A stretch of 64,000 nt of DNA from Cucumis sativus (GCF_000004075.3 NC_026660.2:28027498-28091497), one strand, 5' to 3'. Numbered from the stretch's first letter, positions 36,406-48,528 are shown. The notes: generated by a model from the letters alone, not told the origin. A program made the numbers and translations.

Positions 36406-39400
36406 ATGGCATCCCTAGCCACTCTATTCTCTCTTCAATTCTCGTTCCAGAGACCTTCTACTCGCCGGTTTCTTTCTCGATTTCATCACAGATACGATTC
36501 TTTCAAGCACCGTAAAGATTGGGTTCGGAGACGCACTCTGCTCCCTGTTCTTTCCTCGTCCGATGGAACTAATCAGGATACTCAGCCGGAACCTGAATCA
36601 ATATCCACACCTTCTTCTTCTTCTTCTTCTTCTTCTTCCTCGTCATCGTCTCCTTCAATTTCGAGTAATTCAACGTATACTTTGTGTGCTGCGTTGGGCG
36701 GGATTGGATTCGTTGAAACTGCGTATTTGAGTTACCTCAAGCTCACTGATTCAGCTGCCTTCTGCCCGATTGGTGGCGGAGGCTGTGATAACGTTCTCAA
36801 CAGTGATTATGCTGCTGTGTTTGGTATCTTTCTATTCATGATTTTACAATAATACTCGGAGAATTTACAATATTAAATCTGTTTCCGTTTTTGCTTCGAA
36901 ATTTTTAGTCTATTGTATGTTAATACTTTATTACATTGAGTCAATGATCACGTGTTTGTAATTACAAGGTGTACCACTGCCTTTGATTGGAATGGTGGCG
37001 TATGGATTAGTTGGAGCAGTTAGTTTGCAATTGGCGGCTAAGAAATTGCCTTTTGGTATTGATGAATCTGGTGGTCGTTTAGTGTTGCTTGGCACTACTA
37101 CCTCTATGGCAGCAGCCAGTGCATACTTTCTGTACATTCTGAACACACAATTTTCTGGAGTTACATGCTCATATTGCCTAGTATCTGCTCTGTTGTCGTT
37201 CAGCTTATTCTTTGCCACTCTGAAGGTTTTGTATTTTGGTTATCTTTTTTTAATTGAAGATTGTTGTTGATTCATACATTTGTGAAGGTTTCTTGTGGTT
37301 ATGACCTAGGATTTTGGATTGGATGAGTCCAGAAGACGATTGGCCACTCAGATAATTATGGCTGGCATCGTTTTTTTCACCCTTTCTACCTCATATGGTT
37401 CCTTACCCATTTCTCGAAGGTTCGTGTTACAGAACTTCGTGAGATAGCTTAATGGATATTCTCTTTCGTTTGTGTGCTTGACTTCTGATTACTTTTGATA
37501 TCTGTACTTTTCTTTTGCTGCGATATGTATGCTTCTAAAATAGTTTAAACAGTTTTCACCATTTTTTTAGATGTTTAATGCAAGCAAATTAGTACATAGA
37601 AGGGCATGACACTCCTCATTAATTTAAAAGGGTAATTGGGGTGGGTAGCATTTTAAAGAATAATAACTAAGTATATAGTAACATTTTAAAAGAATGATAG
37701 TATAGCAAAATCTAGTGATAAACTTCTATTAGTGATATGGTCTAGCACTAATAGACTCTAAACGTCAAGTCCAAATTTTACTATATTTGAAAATTCTTTT
37801 GCATTGTGTTACATTTGCAAATAATTTAAGTTTTGATTCCTATTTTTGTAATTGTCTCAACCTTAAATCACCAATTTTGCAAATTTGTTGCATGAGGATG
37901 AAATCTTGGGTTGTTATCTGTCTGGCAAAGCTTTGACATTAATTGTTACTGCTAGTTCGATTGATTCTGTGGAACTAAAGCTATCATGAATTTATTTTGT
38001 TTTGCGGTCTTCTGTAAGAAATAATCTAACTGGTGTTTCCGTAAACTGAGGATTTGTCTTCTGTGTATCCTTTGGTTTGATTCCCTGTCATCATCGACCT
38101 TAGAATGCTAATTCTGTTGACCTCAATTACTTAGGAGTTAGGAGCTATCTTCATCTTTGGTGTTATGAATGATTTCGATATTGTTTTGGAACTTAAGATT
38201 AATTTTGTTGGCATTTTTTGTTATCTTTAGTAATTAATCTCAAATGATCTATTTCCATTTTCTTTTTATTGTTTTGTGATTCATCTTCAGCTTCATTTTG
38301 GTTTCATTTCTTATCAATTTACGTGGAATTTATTTATCTATTTTTTCTTTTGACTTTACAGTGCTGCTGAACTTGACTTGCCGTACTTTGAAACTGAGCT
38401 AACAAAGCCATCAACCCCTCTGGCCATTTCCCTTGCAAAGCATTTGCAGTCCATCGGGGCCAAAATGTATGGAGCTTTTTGGTGTTCACATTGTGTAGAG
38501 CAGAAAGAGGTAATATCTCCTTCTGTAAAATGGTAATGACATGATTGAGTAATGCAAGAACATAATAATGTGATGGGGGCACTTATTTGAGTCTTCCCAG
38601 CCAAACCATTAAAATATAGAGTATTCCAAAGGGTAGTAGTTTTAGGAATAATAATTAACTATATAACAACGTTTTAGAAAAATTACAAATATAGCAAGAT
38701 GTATCAATGATAGACTTTATTGCAGTAGAGTCTATTACCTATCCAATCTAAGAGCTGGGTTTAAAATTTGTTATATTTACAAATTCTTTTTATTGTGCTA
38801 TATATGCTAATTCTTTTAGTCTGGTTTTCATATTTGCAACTGTCCCTAGAATACGTATGGCTTTTAACTTAACTTTACATGTGATCATCACTATTGCTTC
38901 GTTTTTACCTTTGGGCTCATGGATGTTATTGCAAGTAAGACAATGATCTTTTCCTCTTAGCGTTGTTTTGTGATGCAACCAAACATATTTATCAATTATG
39001 CTATCTCGCTGTCAATACAGATGTTTGGACGTGAGGCAGCAAAACTATTAGACTATGTAGAGTGTTTCCCTAATGGATATCATAAAGGCACTAAGATAGA
39101 GAAAGTTTGTTCCGATGTTGGAATAGAAGGCTTCCCAACATGGGTAATTAACGGTCAGGTAAAGAAGCATAACTTAAGTGGCATTTATTTACGTTTCTGA
39201 GCAATCTTTTTTATTACCAGCTTTTCTTTGCATGCCTACAAATTAAATAAAAAAAATTTAAGAATGCTATGGTCGTGTCACTATTTGTCTTGTTGTATTT
39301 GCTCACTAGTAAATAGATTGCCCAAAATTGTCAGTGGCAATTGGGGTGGATGGTTCTGAAACACGATGCAAGGGCCCGTTATGATCTAGGAGTATATAAA

Positions 39401-39824
39401 TTTGGCTAAAGTGTGGATTGTATACAAATATAATGATTGAGACAATAGCTTCTCAATAGCTCAAGTAGGGAAAGTGCTTAGTTACTAACATATTCATTTG
39501 AAAAGAATATCCCTAAGATCTGCATCTTCATGCTTATTGCATGGTGGTTCGTAGAGAGTTGCAGCATTTACCTCAACCTTTAATTAATGAAAACTTCCCC
39601 AAGCACGACCTAACTTGAAAAGAATCTATTCTAAGAAACCTTGCACAAGTAGTTACATGAAAATAAATGAAAGTTCTTGTGCTTACTTCCTCTCTTTGCT
39701 GGGCTGTTTATACTTCTTTCTGTATCATCATCAAATCTCTGGTTTCCTGCAGGTTTTGAGTGGGGAGAAAGAACTGTCAGAACTTGCTGAAATTTCAGGA
39801 TTTTCGGCTGATGGGATAAGTTAA
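36406..39824 (+). CDS. LTO1: LTO1: thylakoid VKOR-thioredoxin fusion oxidoreductase
   Basis: LTO1 forms disulfides in the thylakoid lumen and supports photosystem II assembly. Exons: 36406-36823, 36969-37225, 37310-37419, 38362-38509, 39021-39158 and 39753-39824; 1143 bp, 380 aa, the normal length. The transit peptide begins MASLATLFSLQF and is followed by a polyserine linker (about residues 68-83). The VKOR domain has loop cysteines in AFCPIGGGGCDNVLNS and the membrane CxxC in GVTCSYCLVSALLSF. The C-terminal thioredoxin-like domain has GAFWCSHCVEQKE (CxxC) and the cis-Pro loop GFPTWVINGQ. The frame can be read upstream of 36406 but without an ATG. Intron 2 has the unusual donor GTTTTG. Introns 3 and 4 each contain a copy of the same dispersed repeat. 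Confidence 0.95.
36616..36660 (+). repeat. TCT/TCA serine-codon microsatellite inside LTO1
   Basis: A run of TCT then TCC/TCG/TCA codons gives 15 or so consecutive serines between the transit peptide and the VKOR domain. It is a likely site of length variation between accessions and lies in a linker that should tolerate it. Confidence 0.8.
37661..37815. repeat. Dispersed repeat, copy B (LTO1 intron 3)
   Basis: Reads ACTAAGTATATAGTAACATT, then ATAGTATAGCAAAATCTAG, ACTTCTATTAGTGATATGG and TAATAGACTCTAAACG, ending GAAAATTCTTTTGCATTGTG. Copy C in the next intron has the same order of blocks. The short GATAGAC/GTCTATC-like motifs are the hallmark. Confidence 0.55.
38640..38815. repeat. Dispersed repeat, copy C (LTO1 intron 4)
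   Basis: Blocks parallel copy B: TAACTATATAACAACGTTTT, ATATAGCAAGATGTATCAAT, GATAGACTTTATTGC, AGAGTCTATTACC and TACAAATTCTTTTTATTGTG. The two copies are clearly related but well diverged. Confidence 0.55.
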
Positions 39825-40440
39825 AACATCCTTTTATATTTTCTTCTGTTTATATCAATTCAGTAGGCATATATAGATAAGTATATAATAGATATCTAAT
39901 CACTTCATTTATTACTCATCAAGGGAATAGGTAATCAGTTCAGAGTCTTACTTTTGCTCTTCTTGATGTAGATATAACAAATACAAATGCTTGATATTTA
40001 TTTTGAATTAGTTGTCCTTTACGAGTAGAGTAGAGTTTAGATCAATTTTTGTTAGATTAGTTAATGTTTCAAAAACTTCACTTTCAATAATCTATTCATA
40101 AGTGGTTGTCTCGGAGCATTGGATGCTTTGATATGTAAGGTTATATTGGTTACTTTGGCATATTAATCGTTGCATCCATGTATAGATGGTTGTGTGATCT
40201 TTAGAAGAGATTTTAAAATGTTCAAAACATATTCATCAATATGCTTTTGGACATACTTTAACCAATTCAAAATTGTTCTCTAATGTGTAACTTTTTGCTG
40301 GTTTTCTCTAACATGTATAAAATGTGGTCTAAAAAAGTGGGTTGGCTTTTCAAAGCTAAGTATAGATTCATTGATGTATAACATGTGTAAGATTCGTGGT
40401 TTGAATTTCTTCATATTCTCTATCTAATATACGAGTTTAG

Positions 40441-40471
<31 letters not shown>

Positions 40472-41965
40472 TCGTTGGTTTGATTTTTATGTTTGTTGAC
40501 TCATTTATTTAATTTTGTATACAATAATATTTTATATTAAAATATAGATAGTAAATCTATTAGATACATTAAAAGCTCTAATTTATTAGACAATCTCAAA
40601 GTAAAACATATATATTTATTAGTAAAATATGGACATTTCATCTTTTTCTCAAAGAGAATCTGATAGTCGGATAGGTTAGCAAGAGATTCATCGTTTGGTG
40701 GCCGTTTTTACGAGTTTAAGCCATCACTGTTATATTATTAAAAAATATGGATACTCTTCATTTTTAGGAGGTCAATAATTCCTTTGGTGGGTATGTCATG
40801 TGTTTTATTTTAATCATATCTATTTTTAAGTATAGTAAAATTAATAAAATATTTATAAAATATAATAAGATACGTATAATCCATCAAATAAATAACTATT
40901 CTTTTTTCTTGTTATACTTTAGTAAAGTATTTTATAAATTAAAAAGGGAGTGAAACTCATCTATAACCTATATGCATATACCAAAATTTCTAATTATGAA
41001 GATTAAAATGTTATCACTCATATTTTGCCATGATTAGGAAAAGATGACTCATTTTAATTAACATATTAAAGTTTTTTAAGAATAATAATAAGGAATCGAA
41101 CCTTGATTCTATATCATCTTTTTCTGTATTGTAGGAATTGAAATAACAATCTTCTTAAGAATAATAATAAGTACTGAATAGTGAATATAAAATGAAAAAT
41201 GAAGGAATCTTTTTTAAAATATACAAAATATTTACTAAGAGTAATTTTAAAAATGGAAAAGGTTTCAATGAAAAATATAAAAAAATGGAAATTTGGAGCG
41301 AAATTTGGTGATTTATAATGTTAGCCCAATCTAAAGTTTAGGCAATTTTGGTACATAATTTTTAATTTTGTTAAAGGAATCGATTTTTAACTTCGTAGGA
41401 GGTCAAAAAAATCCAATTGAATTGCATTATTTTCCATGTTTTGAGCCATTCTCATAACGAAACCTCCATAATTCTCAAGTTTGAACTACAAGTCGTCTGG
41501 ACTGAACCTACTGAGAACTACACGTCGACTTGTAGCTCTCTTCTTCACTAACTAAAATTTCTACTGCTCTGTCTTCTAAGCTTCCGATTCAGTAAACTCC
41601 GATAGCTAAAGTAATTGCTATTTGGTATGTTATCTTCTTCAACTCCATCTCTCTTCTTCTTCAATCTCTCAATTTTTATTTGCTTCTGCTTCTTTTTCGT
41701 CTGAAGAATCAATCGACGCACCTCAAAAATTAATATGATTTTTTTTTGTAGTATTTATTTGTCTATTAGGTTCTAATTCTATAGCAGTTTCTCCCAGTTT
41801 TCTTCTAACACAACGCATGATTTCCCTTTCGAGGGTTCCTATTTCTTTCTGTTGTTATGGAAACTCTTTAGTTTAGTCTGAAAGCAGCTACAAAAACCCT
41901 AGATCGTTTGTTTGTTTGTTTTAATTAGTTTTATTTGAAGGGTGTTGCTGTTGTTTCTGATAAAG
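39825..41965. other. Spacer between LTO1 and the UPF0548 gene
   Basis: The LTO1 3' UTR is followed by AT-rich sequence with a TA microsatellite at 40441-40468. A GGTTCGATTCC-like box on the minus strand near 41093-41103 resembles a Pol III B-box but has no tRNA around it. From about 41500 onward lies the leader of the UPF0548 gene. Confidence 0.55.
40441..40468. repeat. (TA)n microsatellite
   Basis: About 14 TA units in the LTO1 downstream spacer; likely length-variable. Confidence 0.9.
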
Positions 41966-43943
41966 ATGGTGTTCTTGTGTTGGTCTCGCCCGTCTCCTCA
42001 AGAGCAGAAGGCCTGCATTGAAAGGCAAGAACTGTAGGATTGTAAACCCCACCCCTCACAAGAAAAAGTTTCACACATGTGATAGAGATTTTTGTATGGA
42101 TGTGATTAATGATCTGCAACTACGAGTGTATGAAATCCAACCTCCTGCTTACGTCAAAGTGCACTGTTGCATTAGGGATGGAACATATCTATCATAGCTA
42201 TCACGATCCTTACTTTTTTTCTCCACTCAAGTGTAATATTCACGGTGAAGGCAAAAAGTATGAGAAAAATAAGGATTTTAGAGCTACTATAGATAATGCA
42301 CTTTAATGTAAGTAGAAGAAGGTTAGATTTTATATGTTTTTAAGAAGAGAGGCATTAATCACGTAGGGAAATGAGAATAGGTCTCCGAAAGAAGAACTCC
42401 ATACATTTATGTTTGTTTGTTTGTTCCTTTTTTCTTAGTGGAGTGTAACATGATGGTGATCAATAGGGCTGGTTCCTTCAACTATAACAGCAAGTTTAGA
42501 GGAGCTACTGCTAATCCCAGTTCTTGCCTGCAAGAAGATAAGGGGGGGATCTCACAAGAAGGTTTTCTTCTCAACCATGCTCGTATTTTGGTGGGTTCTG
42601 GTGTTGGGACTTATGAAAAAGGGAAGAAAGCTCTTCAGAACTGGAGGTTGGCTAATGGCTGATATATTTATTGGATGAAGAGTAATCTATTAGATGAATC
42701 CTTTAATCCACCTCAATTTTTTTGTAGGCATTTTGGATTGAATTGGGCATTTGTTGATTCCTCAACTCCAGTTCATCCAGGAGTGAAGTTTTGTGTCTGT
42801 GCCAAGGAGTTCCTTCCATGGGTGGTGTTGCCTCTTCAAATTGTATATGTAAATGAGAATAGAGATACCAATAAGGGTAGGACATGCTTCAGTTTTGGCA
42901 GCGGTACCCTTCAAGGCCATCTTCTGGTTAGTTGTTCCTTCTTCATTTTTCTTCCTCATTTGCTTGTTAGATTCCTTGCAGACTACTTATCTTGTAAATA
43001 ACCGCCATGGTTGTGAAACTAGAGTTGGGATTTCGTGCAATTATAGCTCAATGGTGTGATTTTAAAGTGTTTAGTCAATTTCTTTACTTGACGACTAGGG
43101 TGTATACTCAATTGACTTTTAGATCTGATTTCATATAGTCGTCAATTTCCTTTCTTAGAGGAAGTTTCTCCCTAAAAAGCCACACGACACGACAAGGTCA
43201 AAGGTCATATTTTTAAAATCTAGGCCACAGACACAGGAAGAACACAATGATTAAAATATACATTTTAAAAAATGTGTCAGTTTTATGCAAGAATGAAATT
43301 CAAGTCATGAAGTTATGCATTTCTATGGTTAGTTTGATGTATTCATGATGCATGTCTAACAAATATTGAACATATCTAGATTGTGTACCATTAATATCTA
43401 ACACGTCTATTGCATAAACAAGTGTTTGATATGTATCCAACAAGGATTATAGTGTCAGTGCTTCCTAGGCTTTTCTTATGGATCAGGTACCAACTTACAA
43501 TATTTAGTCCATGCACACTGAAAGTATCAAATCTTTAACCAAGTTTCTCTTTTTGTACACATACAAGAAGTAGAGACTTCTATTAATAACAAGATCGCAG
43601 TCTGTCCCCGAAATTCCTAAAAGCTTCATTCAGACTATCTGCATATTCTTAGACAACATAATCCACCATTCATTTCTTCCAAGCTAAAAACTTTTTAATC
43701 TCACTCTAGATCCTTTAAATGGACTAACATGTTCCTAACCTTACATAATTTCAGGCTGGTGAAGAACGGTTTTCAATCGAGATGGACTCAAACAGTCAAG
43801 TATGGTATGAAATTCTATCATTCTCAAAGCCTGCCCACATATTATCATTCCTAAGTTATCCCTACATAATTCTTCGCCAAAAGTATTTTGCTCATCAATC
43901 TACAAACGCAGTTAAGAAATATTTGACTCCCACTCATTCCTAA
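41966..43943 (+). CDS. UPF0548 / DUF1990 family protein
   Basis: A single-domain protein of unknown biochemical function, like Arabidopsis At2g17695. Exons: 41966-42033, 42467-42646, 42728-42926 and 43755-43943; 636 bp, 211 aa, the usual size. The protein begins MVFLCWSRPSPQEQKACIE. It then carries FNYNSKFRGAT, the conserved GFLLNHARILVGSGVGTYEK, LPLQIVYVNENRDTNKG, FGSGTLQGHLLAGEERFSIE and the typical C-terminal SFSKPAHILSFLSYPYIILRQKYFA. Exon phases agree. The last intron is about 830 bp. There is no transit peptide or membrane span, so a cytosolic protein is likely. The name states family membership only. Confidence 0.9.
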
Positions 43944-44179
43944 CTTCTGCTATGTATTGTAATCTATACTTAGATTGTTTCTTCCTGTAAGTGTAAGCAT
44001 TCAATCCTTAGATAATGATAACATCGGTATACCTCTCAACTATCACTATACTCTAATGAACTCTGTCATGATCATTCATGTTTCAAGTTAGAAAAGAAAA
44101 ATTGTAAATTTCGAGAATATTTTATCACTAGCTACCACTATTTTTGAGTCACTCATGGAAAAAACAAAAAACCAAAAGC

Positions 44180-44475
44180 AAAGCCTATGAAGTGAGTATG
44201 AGCTCGCTCGACTCCCACGTAGCGGGAATAGCACCATCTTCTCTCTTTCATGAGTAGTTCACTGCACTCATTAGTAGCTGGACCAAGAGGTTATTCTCTC
44301 TATGATCTCCTGGACTGGAATAGGCGCTCTTCCCATAGCAAGAGGGAGCTCGACATAGTCGGTCTTTCGACAGTCACAGTAATTGAGAGAAGCAGCTGCC
44401 CGGGAGATAGAGGTATCGGATTAGGCACGAAGATAGGATTAGTCAAATCGACTGTAAGAAGAGGCATCACTTAAA
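44180..44475. other. Candidate organelle-derived (NUMT-like) insert
   Basis: This block is about half G+C by eye against 30-35 percent around it, lacks the homopolymer runs of its surroundings, and has sharp edges. Its style (GCTCGCTCGACTCCCACG, GGCGCTCTTCCCATAGC, GCTGCCCGGGAGATAG) resembles plant mitochondrial intergenic DNA. A frame of about 74 codons is open across it, but I do not recognise a protein. The identification rests on composition and style only. Confidence 0.35.
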
Positions 44476-45494
44476 CCAACCGAAACCGTGCGTCATTTCA
44501 GATTGGCGGTCTCAGGTTTGACCAAATTTTTTTGAAAAACCGAACCAATTGATATAATATATACATATTACACACTTTAAGCATCACCACTTTTTTCAAA
44601 ATGCATATCTGCCAGGTTTGTGAGTAGCTACTTGTACACTGGAGGTTGTAAGTTTAAATCGGGGGAGCTCAATATTTTATTTTCGAACTATTGGTCTCCC
44701 AGCAGTTCAGGTGATTTGATTTCTTATTGAGTCCAGGTTTAATTCTAGTTTACAACATTTCCTGGTCGATTATTTTTCGAAGGTTTGATTTTCTAAAAAA
44801 TCAAACTGCTTACATCCTTAATTCGAGTTTATATTAATGGTGATTTTTTTTGTTTCTTTGTCCACTTCTTTTTTTATTTCTTTCCCATCTAAACCCTAAA
44901 CCAATTTGTCTCTTTTTTCCTGCTAAAGTACCAAAAAAAAGTATATTCCACTTTGCCATTTGGTTTAAAAAATAGTTATATTATATTGTTTTCTTTTCAA
45001 GGTTACAACATTGACTACACATTGCTTTCCACCAATACTCCACAATTCCGCATAATGATTTTTTATTTATACTTTACTCTCATACTTTAAATAATAAATC
45101 TTAATTGTAGTAAACATAAAATAAATGCAGTACTTTAAAGTTATTTTATTTTATCAATAACAATAGTTTTCGTTATATTATAAGAAAATACTAACAGACT
45201 AAAGTTTTTGGGGAATAAATCAACCATAAACTACTTTAAGATTTGTGAAAATAGATATTAGAATTTGATATTTAAAAATAATAAAATATAAAGGATCCCT
45301 AAGCTATTCTTACATAGTTCGAAAACCATATAATTCTTTATGTAATAATCTACCAAGTTTAATTAATAGTAAGCAACCCCCAATTAATTAGAAAAGTTTA
45401 TGAAGTAATTTTAAATTGTATAATTCCAAAGTTGAGAAATGACTATATTTATTAACTATTTGCTTATATTTTATTTGTTTACTTAAGCTAAGGT

Positions 45495-45545
45495 AATCTA
45501 AAATTTGGTTATAATTTGTAAATATTTTCAATAATTTCCTTTAAT
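45495..45545. repeat. Dispersed repeat fragment, copy E
   Basis: TAATCTAAAATTTGGTTATAA and TTTGTAAATATTTTC match the distal part of copies A and D. Confidence 0.45.
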
Positions 45546-46027
45546 ATTGTTGTTTTGTTTTCAAGAAGAAAGAAATAATAAAGAACTAATCCTACAAAAT
45601 TAGGATATATATGAACTACATTCTCTTTCTTGTGAAAACAAAGAGCAAAATTTATTTGAAATATTTGAATTAGAAATTCGTGAATCAAAGTCATGAGCAT
45701 CCAAACAGAAGAGCGTAAAGTATATAAAATGCATATAAAGTTTTAAGAACAAAAACCTAAATAAAGAGAAAATATGAAGACTTGACCAAAAAAATCATCA
45801 ATATATATATATAAAGCATAGGTTTAGGAAATTGATTAAAAAAAAAAGTGACAATTCATTTAGGGTTTTGGAAATCTTGATTCTCATGCTAAACTAGATT
45901 CCGAAACTGTAAATTGAAGATGAAGATTGATGCAGAAACCCTAATTGGTAGTAGAAGAAGACAGAAGGAGAGAGTAAACGTACTAATCAAATTGATGACG
46001 ATGGAGCATTGTTTGTTGTTCATCATT

Positions 46028-47200
46028 TCAGAATTCATTCTTCATCATCATTTTTCTTCGAGGATAATATATGCAATTCCTTTCAATTCCTTCAAATTCT
46101 GTACCCGAAATTGAGAAACTACCTTCCCTCTTATTCCCCAAAACAATCGCATCATTCCCCAAATTCTTCACCTCCTCCAATTCTCTACTACAGTATTCTC
46201 CATTCAAATCCACTCTATACACTTTGAAATTAGCTTCTTCTTCATCTTCTTCATCTTCATCTTCATCGCTCTCACTGCTATCGCTCTCATCATCATCATC
46301 ATCATCATAATCATAATTATAACCTCCACCACCACCATCAATCTCATCATCATCATAATTATAACCTCCACCACCATCATCATCACTGTCACTGAAATCA
46401 TCTAATCGATCTACCATATAAACCTCGCCGCCGCACTCCACCAGATGTTTCTGTTTACCAAAGCCACTCATCGGAAGAGAAATTTGTGATAATTCCATCG
46501 ACGATGAATCAACCGAGAAAACTTCTCCTCTTCTATCAACTGCATAGAACTTTCCCCTGTATACAATCACATCACCGCGGGCAAAATTATGTTTCTCAAT
46601 CATCGTCCATTTCTCATCCGTAAGTTTCGTGAACCCCAATTTTCCATCTACAAAAATAGCAAAAACGATGCAATTCTTCGTATCGATCCAGGGAGAATCA
46701 GGGAACATTACGACCTTTCTAATTTCAGAAACACAAACACCTTCCGTATTTACAAGCATATACAATTTAGCCAATTCACGAATACGAAATTCCAGTGAAT
46801 TGATTTCATGTGGAAGAGCTTCAAAAGTGAATTTAAAATTAGAGAGGTATAACGGACGCAGAAATCGCAATATACCTTCCTTTGCACTGTCGGCCATCGC
46901 AAACCAAATCTTCGCCCCCTCTGCTGCAGAAAAATGATGATCAAGAGGACCGAAGCGATAAACAATCTTTCGAGCGAGAAAAATGTGTTTGACTGGATGA
47001 TCGACGTCGAGGTGGTTGGGAAGAGAAGGGAGGTGGAGAGGTAGAAGAGGAGAAACGGCGTTGAAAGGAGGGAAAGAAGCACGTAGTGATCGGCAAACAG
47101 CGCGACATCGGAGAACGTCGATGTAGGAATGAAGGTGTCTTCCAATGGCGGTCCAAAGTTCAGCAGGGAGATCGGACCACCGTGTAAAGTTGTCATCCAT
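46028..47200 (-). CDS. F-box/DUF295 protein (SKIP23-like), copy 1
   Basis: A single-exon gene of 390 codons. The F-box spans about residues 6-45 (RWSDLPAELWTAIGRHLHSY..DVLRCRAVCRSLRASFP) and should bind an SKP1-like adaptor of an SCF ubiquitin ligase. The C-terminal half is the DUF295 beta-propeller-like domain, with VVMFPDSPWIDTKN, GDVIVYRGKFYAVDRRGEVF and LVECGGEVYMVDR. A long acidic and Gly/Tyr-rich insert (repeats of DDDG and GGYNYDDDE, then Ser/Asp/Glu runs) lies at about residues 268-325 and is absent from the two paralogues. The protein also ends earlier than they do, at CIYYPRRKMMMKNEF, lacking the last 40-50 residues. It is the first of three genes in tandem, all leftward. The substrate is unknown. 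Confidence 0.88.
   Translation of the reverse strand: MDDNFTRWSDLPAELWTAIGRHLHSYIDVLRCRAVCRSLRASFPPFNAVSPLLPLHLPSLPNHLDVDHPVKHIFLARKIVYRFGPLDHHFSAAEGAKIWFAMADSAKEGILRFLRPLYLSNFKFTFEALPHEINSLEFRIRELAKLYMLVNTEGVCVSEIRKVVMFPDSPWIDTKNCIVFAIFVDGKLGFTKLTDEKWTMIEKHNFARGDVIVYRGKFYAVDRRGEVFSVDSSSMELSQISLPMSGFGKQKHLVECGGEVYMVDRLDDFSDSDDDGGGGYNYDDDEIDGGGGGYNYDYDDDDDDESDSSESDEDEDEEDEEEANFKVYRVDLNGEYCSRELEEVKNLGNDAIVLGNKREGSFSISGTEFEGIERNCIYYPRRKMMMKNEF
46210..46400. repeat. Trinucleotide-rich tract coding an acidic insert
   Basis: Stretches of CAT/CTT triplets (ATCATCATC, TCTTCATCT) and two copies of a block containing ATAATTATAACCTCCACCACC encode the Asp/Glu and GGYNY repeats of F-box copy 1. The duplicated Gly/Tyr block points to slippage or unequal exchange. 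Confidence 0.75.
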
Positions 47201-48528
47201 GGGAGGAAGATAATCTGCTCGGCTTCCGTTTAGTAAATTAGTAATTTTGGCGGTTTTGTTGGGAATTTAAAAAGGGTTGGAAATGGGCTTCAGGAAATTA
47301 AGCCCATTCATGCCACAAACTCCATTTTTGTTTTAGAAATATTTAGAGAACACAAAATTTCATTAATTTTTTTAATTAATATTTAGTATTTTTAGGATTA
47401 TTTTAACCTTCACATTAGTTATAAATAAAATTTATTTTTAGAAATATATATAATATAATACCATACATATTTATTATCTATTTTACAATTTTCATAATTA
47501 ATATAATAAATAATTTTTTTCATATTTTTCTTCCTCATTTTATATTTTTCATATATCTACATAATATACTATATATATTTTTTATTATATACTATGTTTT
47601 TTCATATACCAATTTGTTGACTGAAAACTACATAATATACAATATATTTTTCATAAACCCTATAAAATTTTCAAAGCATGAAACTACATAATATACTATA
47701 TATTTTTCATATACTCAGTATATTTACATTGAATAACTATTCTTATTTTACTTTTCTGTATTTTAAATTTATTATTAATAATAAATATTGGTAGTCTCGT
47801 GTTTTAGGCTCTACATTTGTATAAGATTTGAAGTCCATGACATTTTATGTAAAATTTGGTAAAGTAGACCAAACACTCTATACAGGCTATAGTAGTTAAA
47901 ACTTTTTTTTTTTTTTTAAATTGTGGGGGTGTACAATTTATATCCTCTAATTTATCATAGATTATTTTTAATTAAATTTATACTAGCTAGGCATTTTGTA
48001 ACCTTGATTTAACTCTCTTCTATATTGACTTCATGACAATAATTTTAATAGCAAGTTTGGCCTTAAAGTAACTAACTAGGTGTAGCATAGTTTGAAATTA
48101 GTTTTATAAGAAAAAATTAATAATAGTTTTAATTTAAATTTCAGTATCGCAACTATTTTTCTCTTTTTCTTTTCAGTTCATAGTTTGAGTAAAGAGAATC
48201 AAACAGGCCACTTCAAATGGAGTTCTTTCTAAAATAGATATCAAAACCAATTGAAGTATGCGTAGGTCCGAATCCACTATTCAAACAAAGTCATAAAAAA
48301 CAACATAGTTTATAAAGATGCCTAATAATACATGTTTACACATAATTAAAACTATTACATACTACACAACAGCCACACCAAGATTCATAAATCACTAATT
48401 AGAACTTGACACCCACAATACAAACTCCAACCCTGAATAGCTATGACCAGAGTGTACAACAAAGAGAATGCTAAACTGTTTAGATACGAACGTTAATTTG
48501 TAAATGAAATCTCAGTTCATACAATACC
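47201..48528. other. Spacer between F-box copies 1 and 2
   Basis: The first 100 bases include AATGGGCTTC and TAAGCCCATTC, likely promoter elements of copy 1. A three-copy AT-rich tandem repeat lies at 47558-47720. The remainder is AT-rich and featureless. Confidence 0.55.
47558..47720. repeat. Three-copy AT-rich tandem repeat, about 60 bp unit
   Basis: CTACATAATATACTATATAT, CTACATAATATACAATATAT and CTACATAATATACTATATAT begin successive units at about 47568, 47633 and 47691, each followed by TTTTTCATA. Copies 2 and 3 are closest. Confidence 0.7.

Larger units (their letters stand above)
43944..46027. other. Spacer after UPF0548, with candidate inserts
   Basis: Contains a G+C-richer block (44180-44475) that may be organelle DNA, a repeat-like stretch with AACCGAACCAATT and a Pol III B-box-like AGTTTAAATC (44510-44820), AT-rich sequence, and a fragment of the dispersed repeat (about 45495-45545). 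No convincing gene. Confidence 0.5.

Noticed and set aside
41090-41110. B-box-like GGTTCGATTCC on the minus strand
   Set aside because: Isolated motif without tRNA folding around it.
44600-44680. SINE-like B-box (AGTTTAAATC) with a preceding GTAGCTACTTG
   Set aside because: No clear A-box, tail or target duplication; too little to name an element.
46071-46310. Plus-strand serine-rich frame opposite F-box copy 1
   Set aside because: Antisense by-product of the acidic triplet tract.
47186-47200. Frameshifted second frame across F-box copy 1 (148 codons, 46750-47196)
   Set aside because: Out-of-frame shadow of the same gene; no resemblance to F-box or DUF295.
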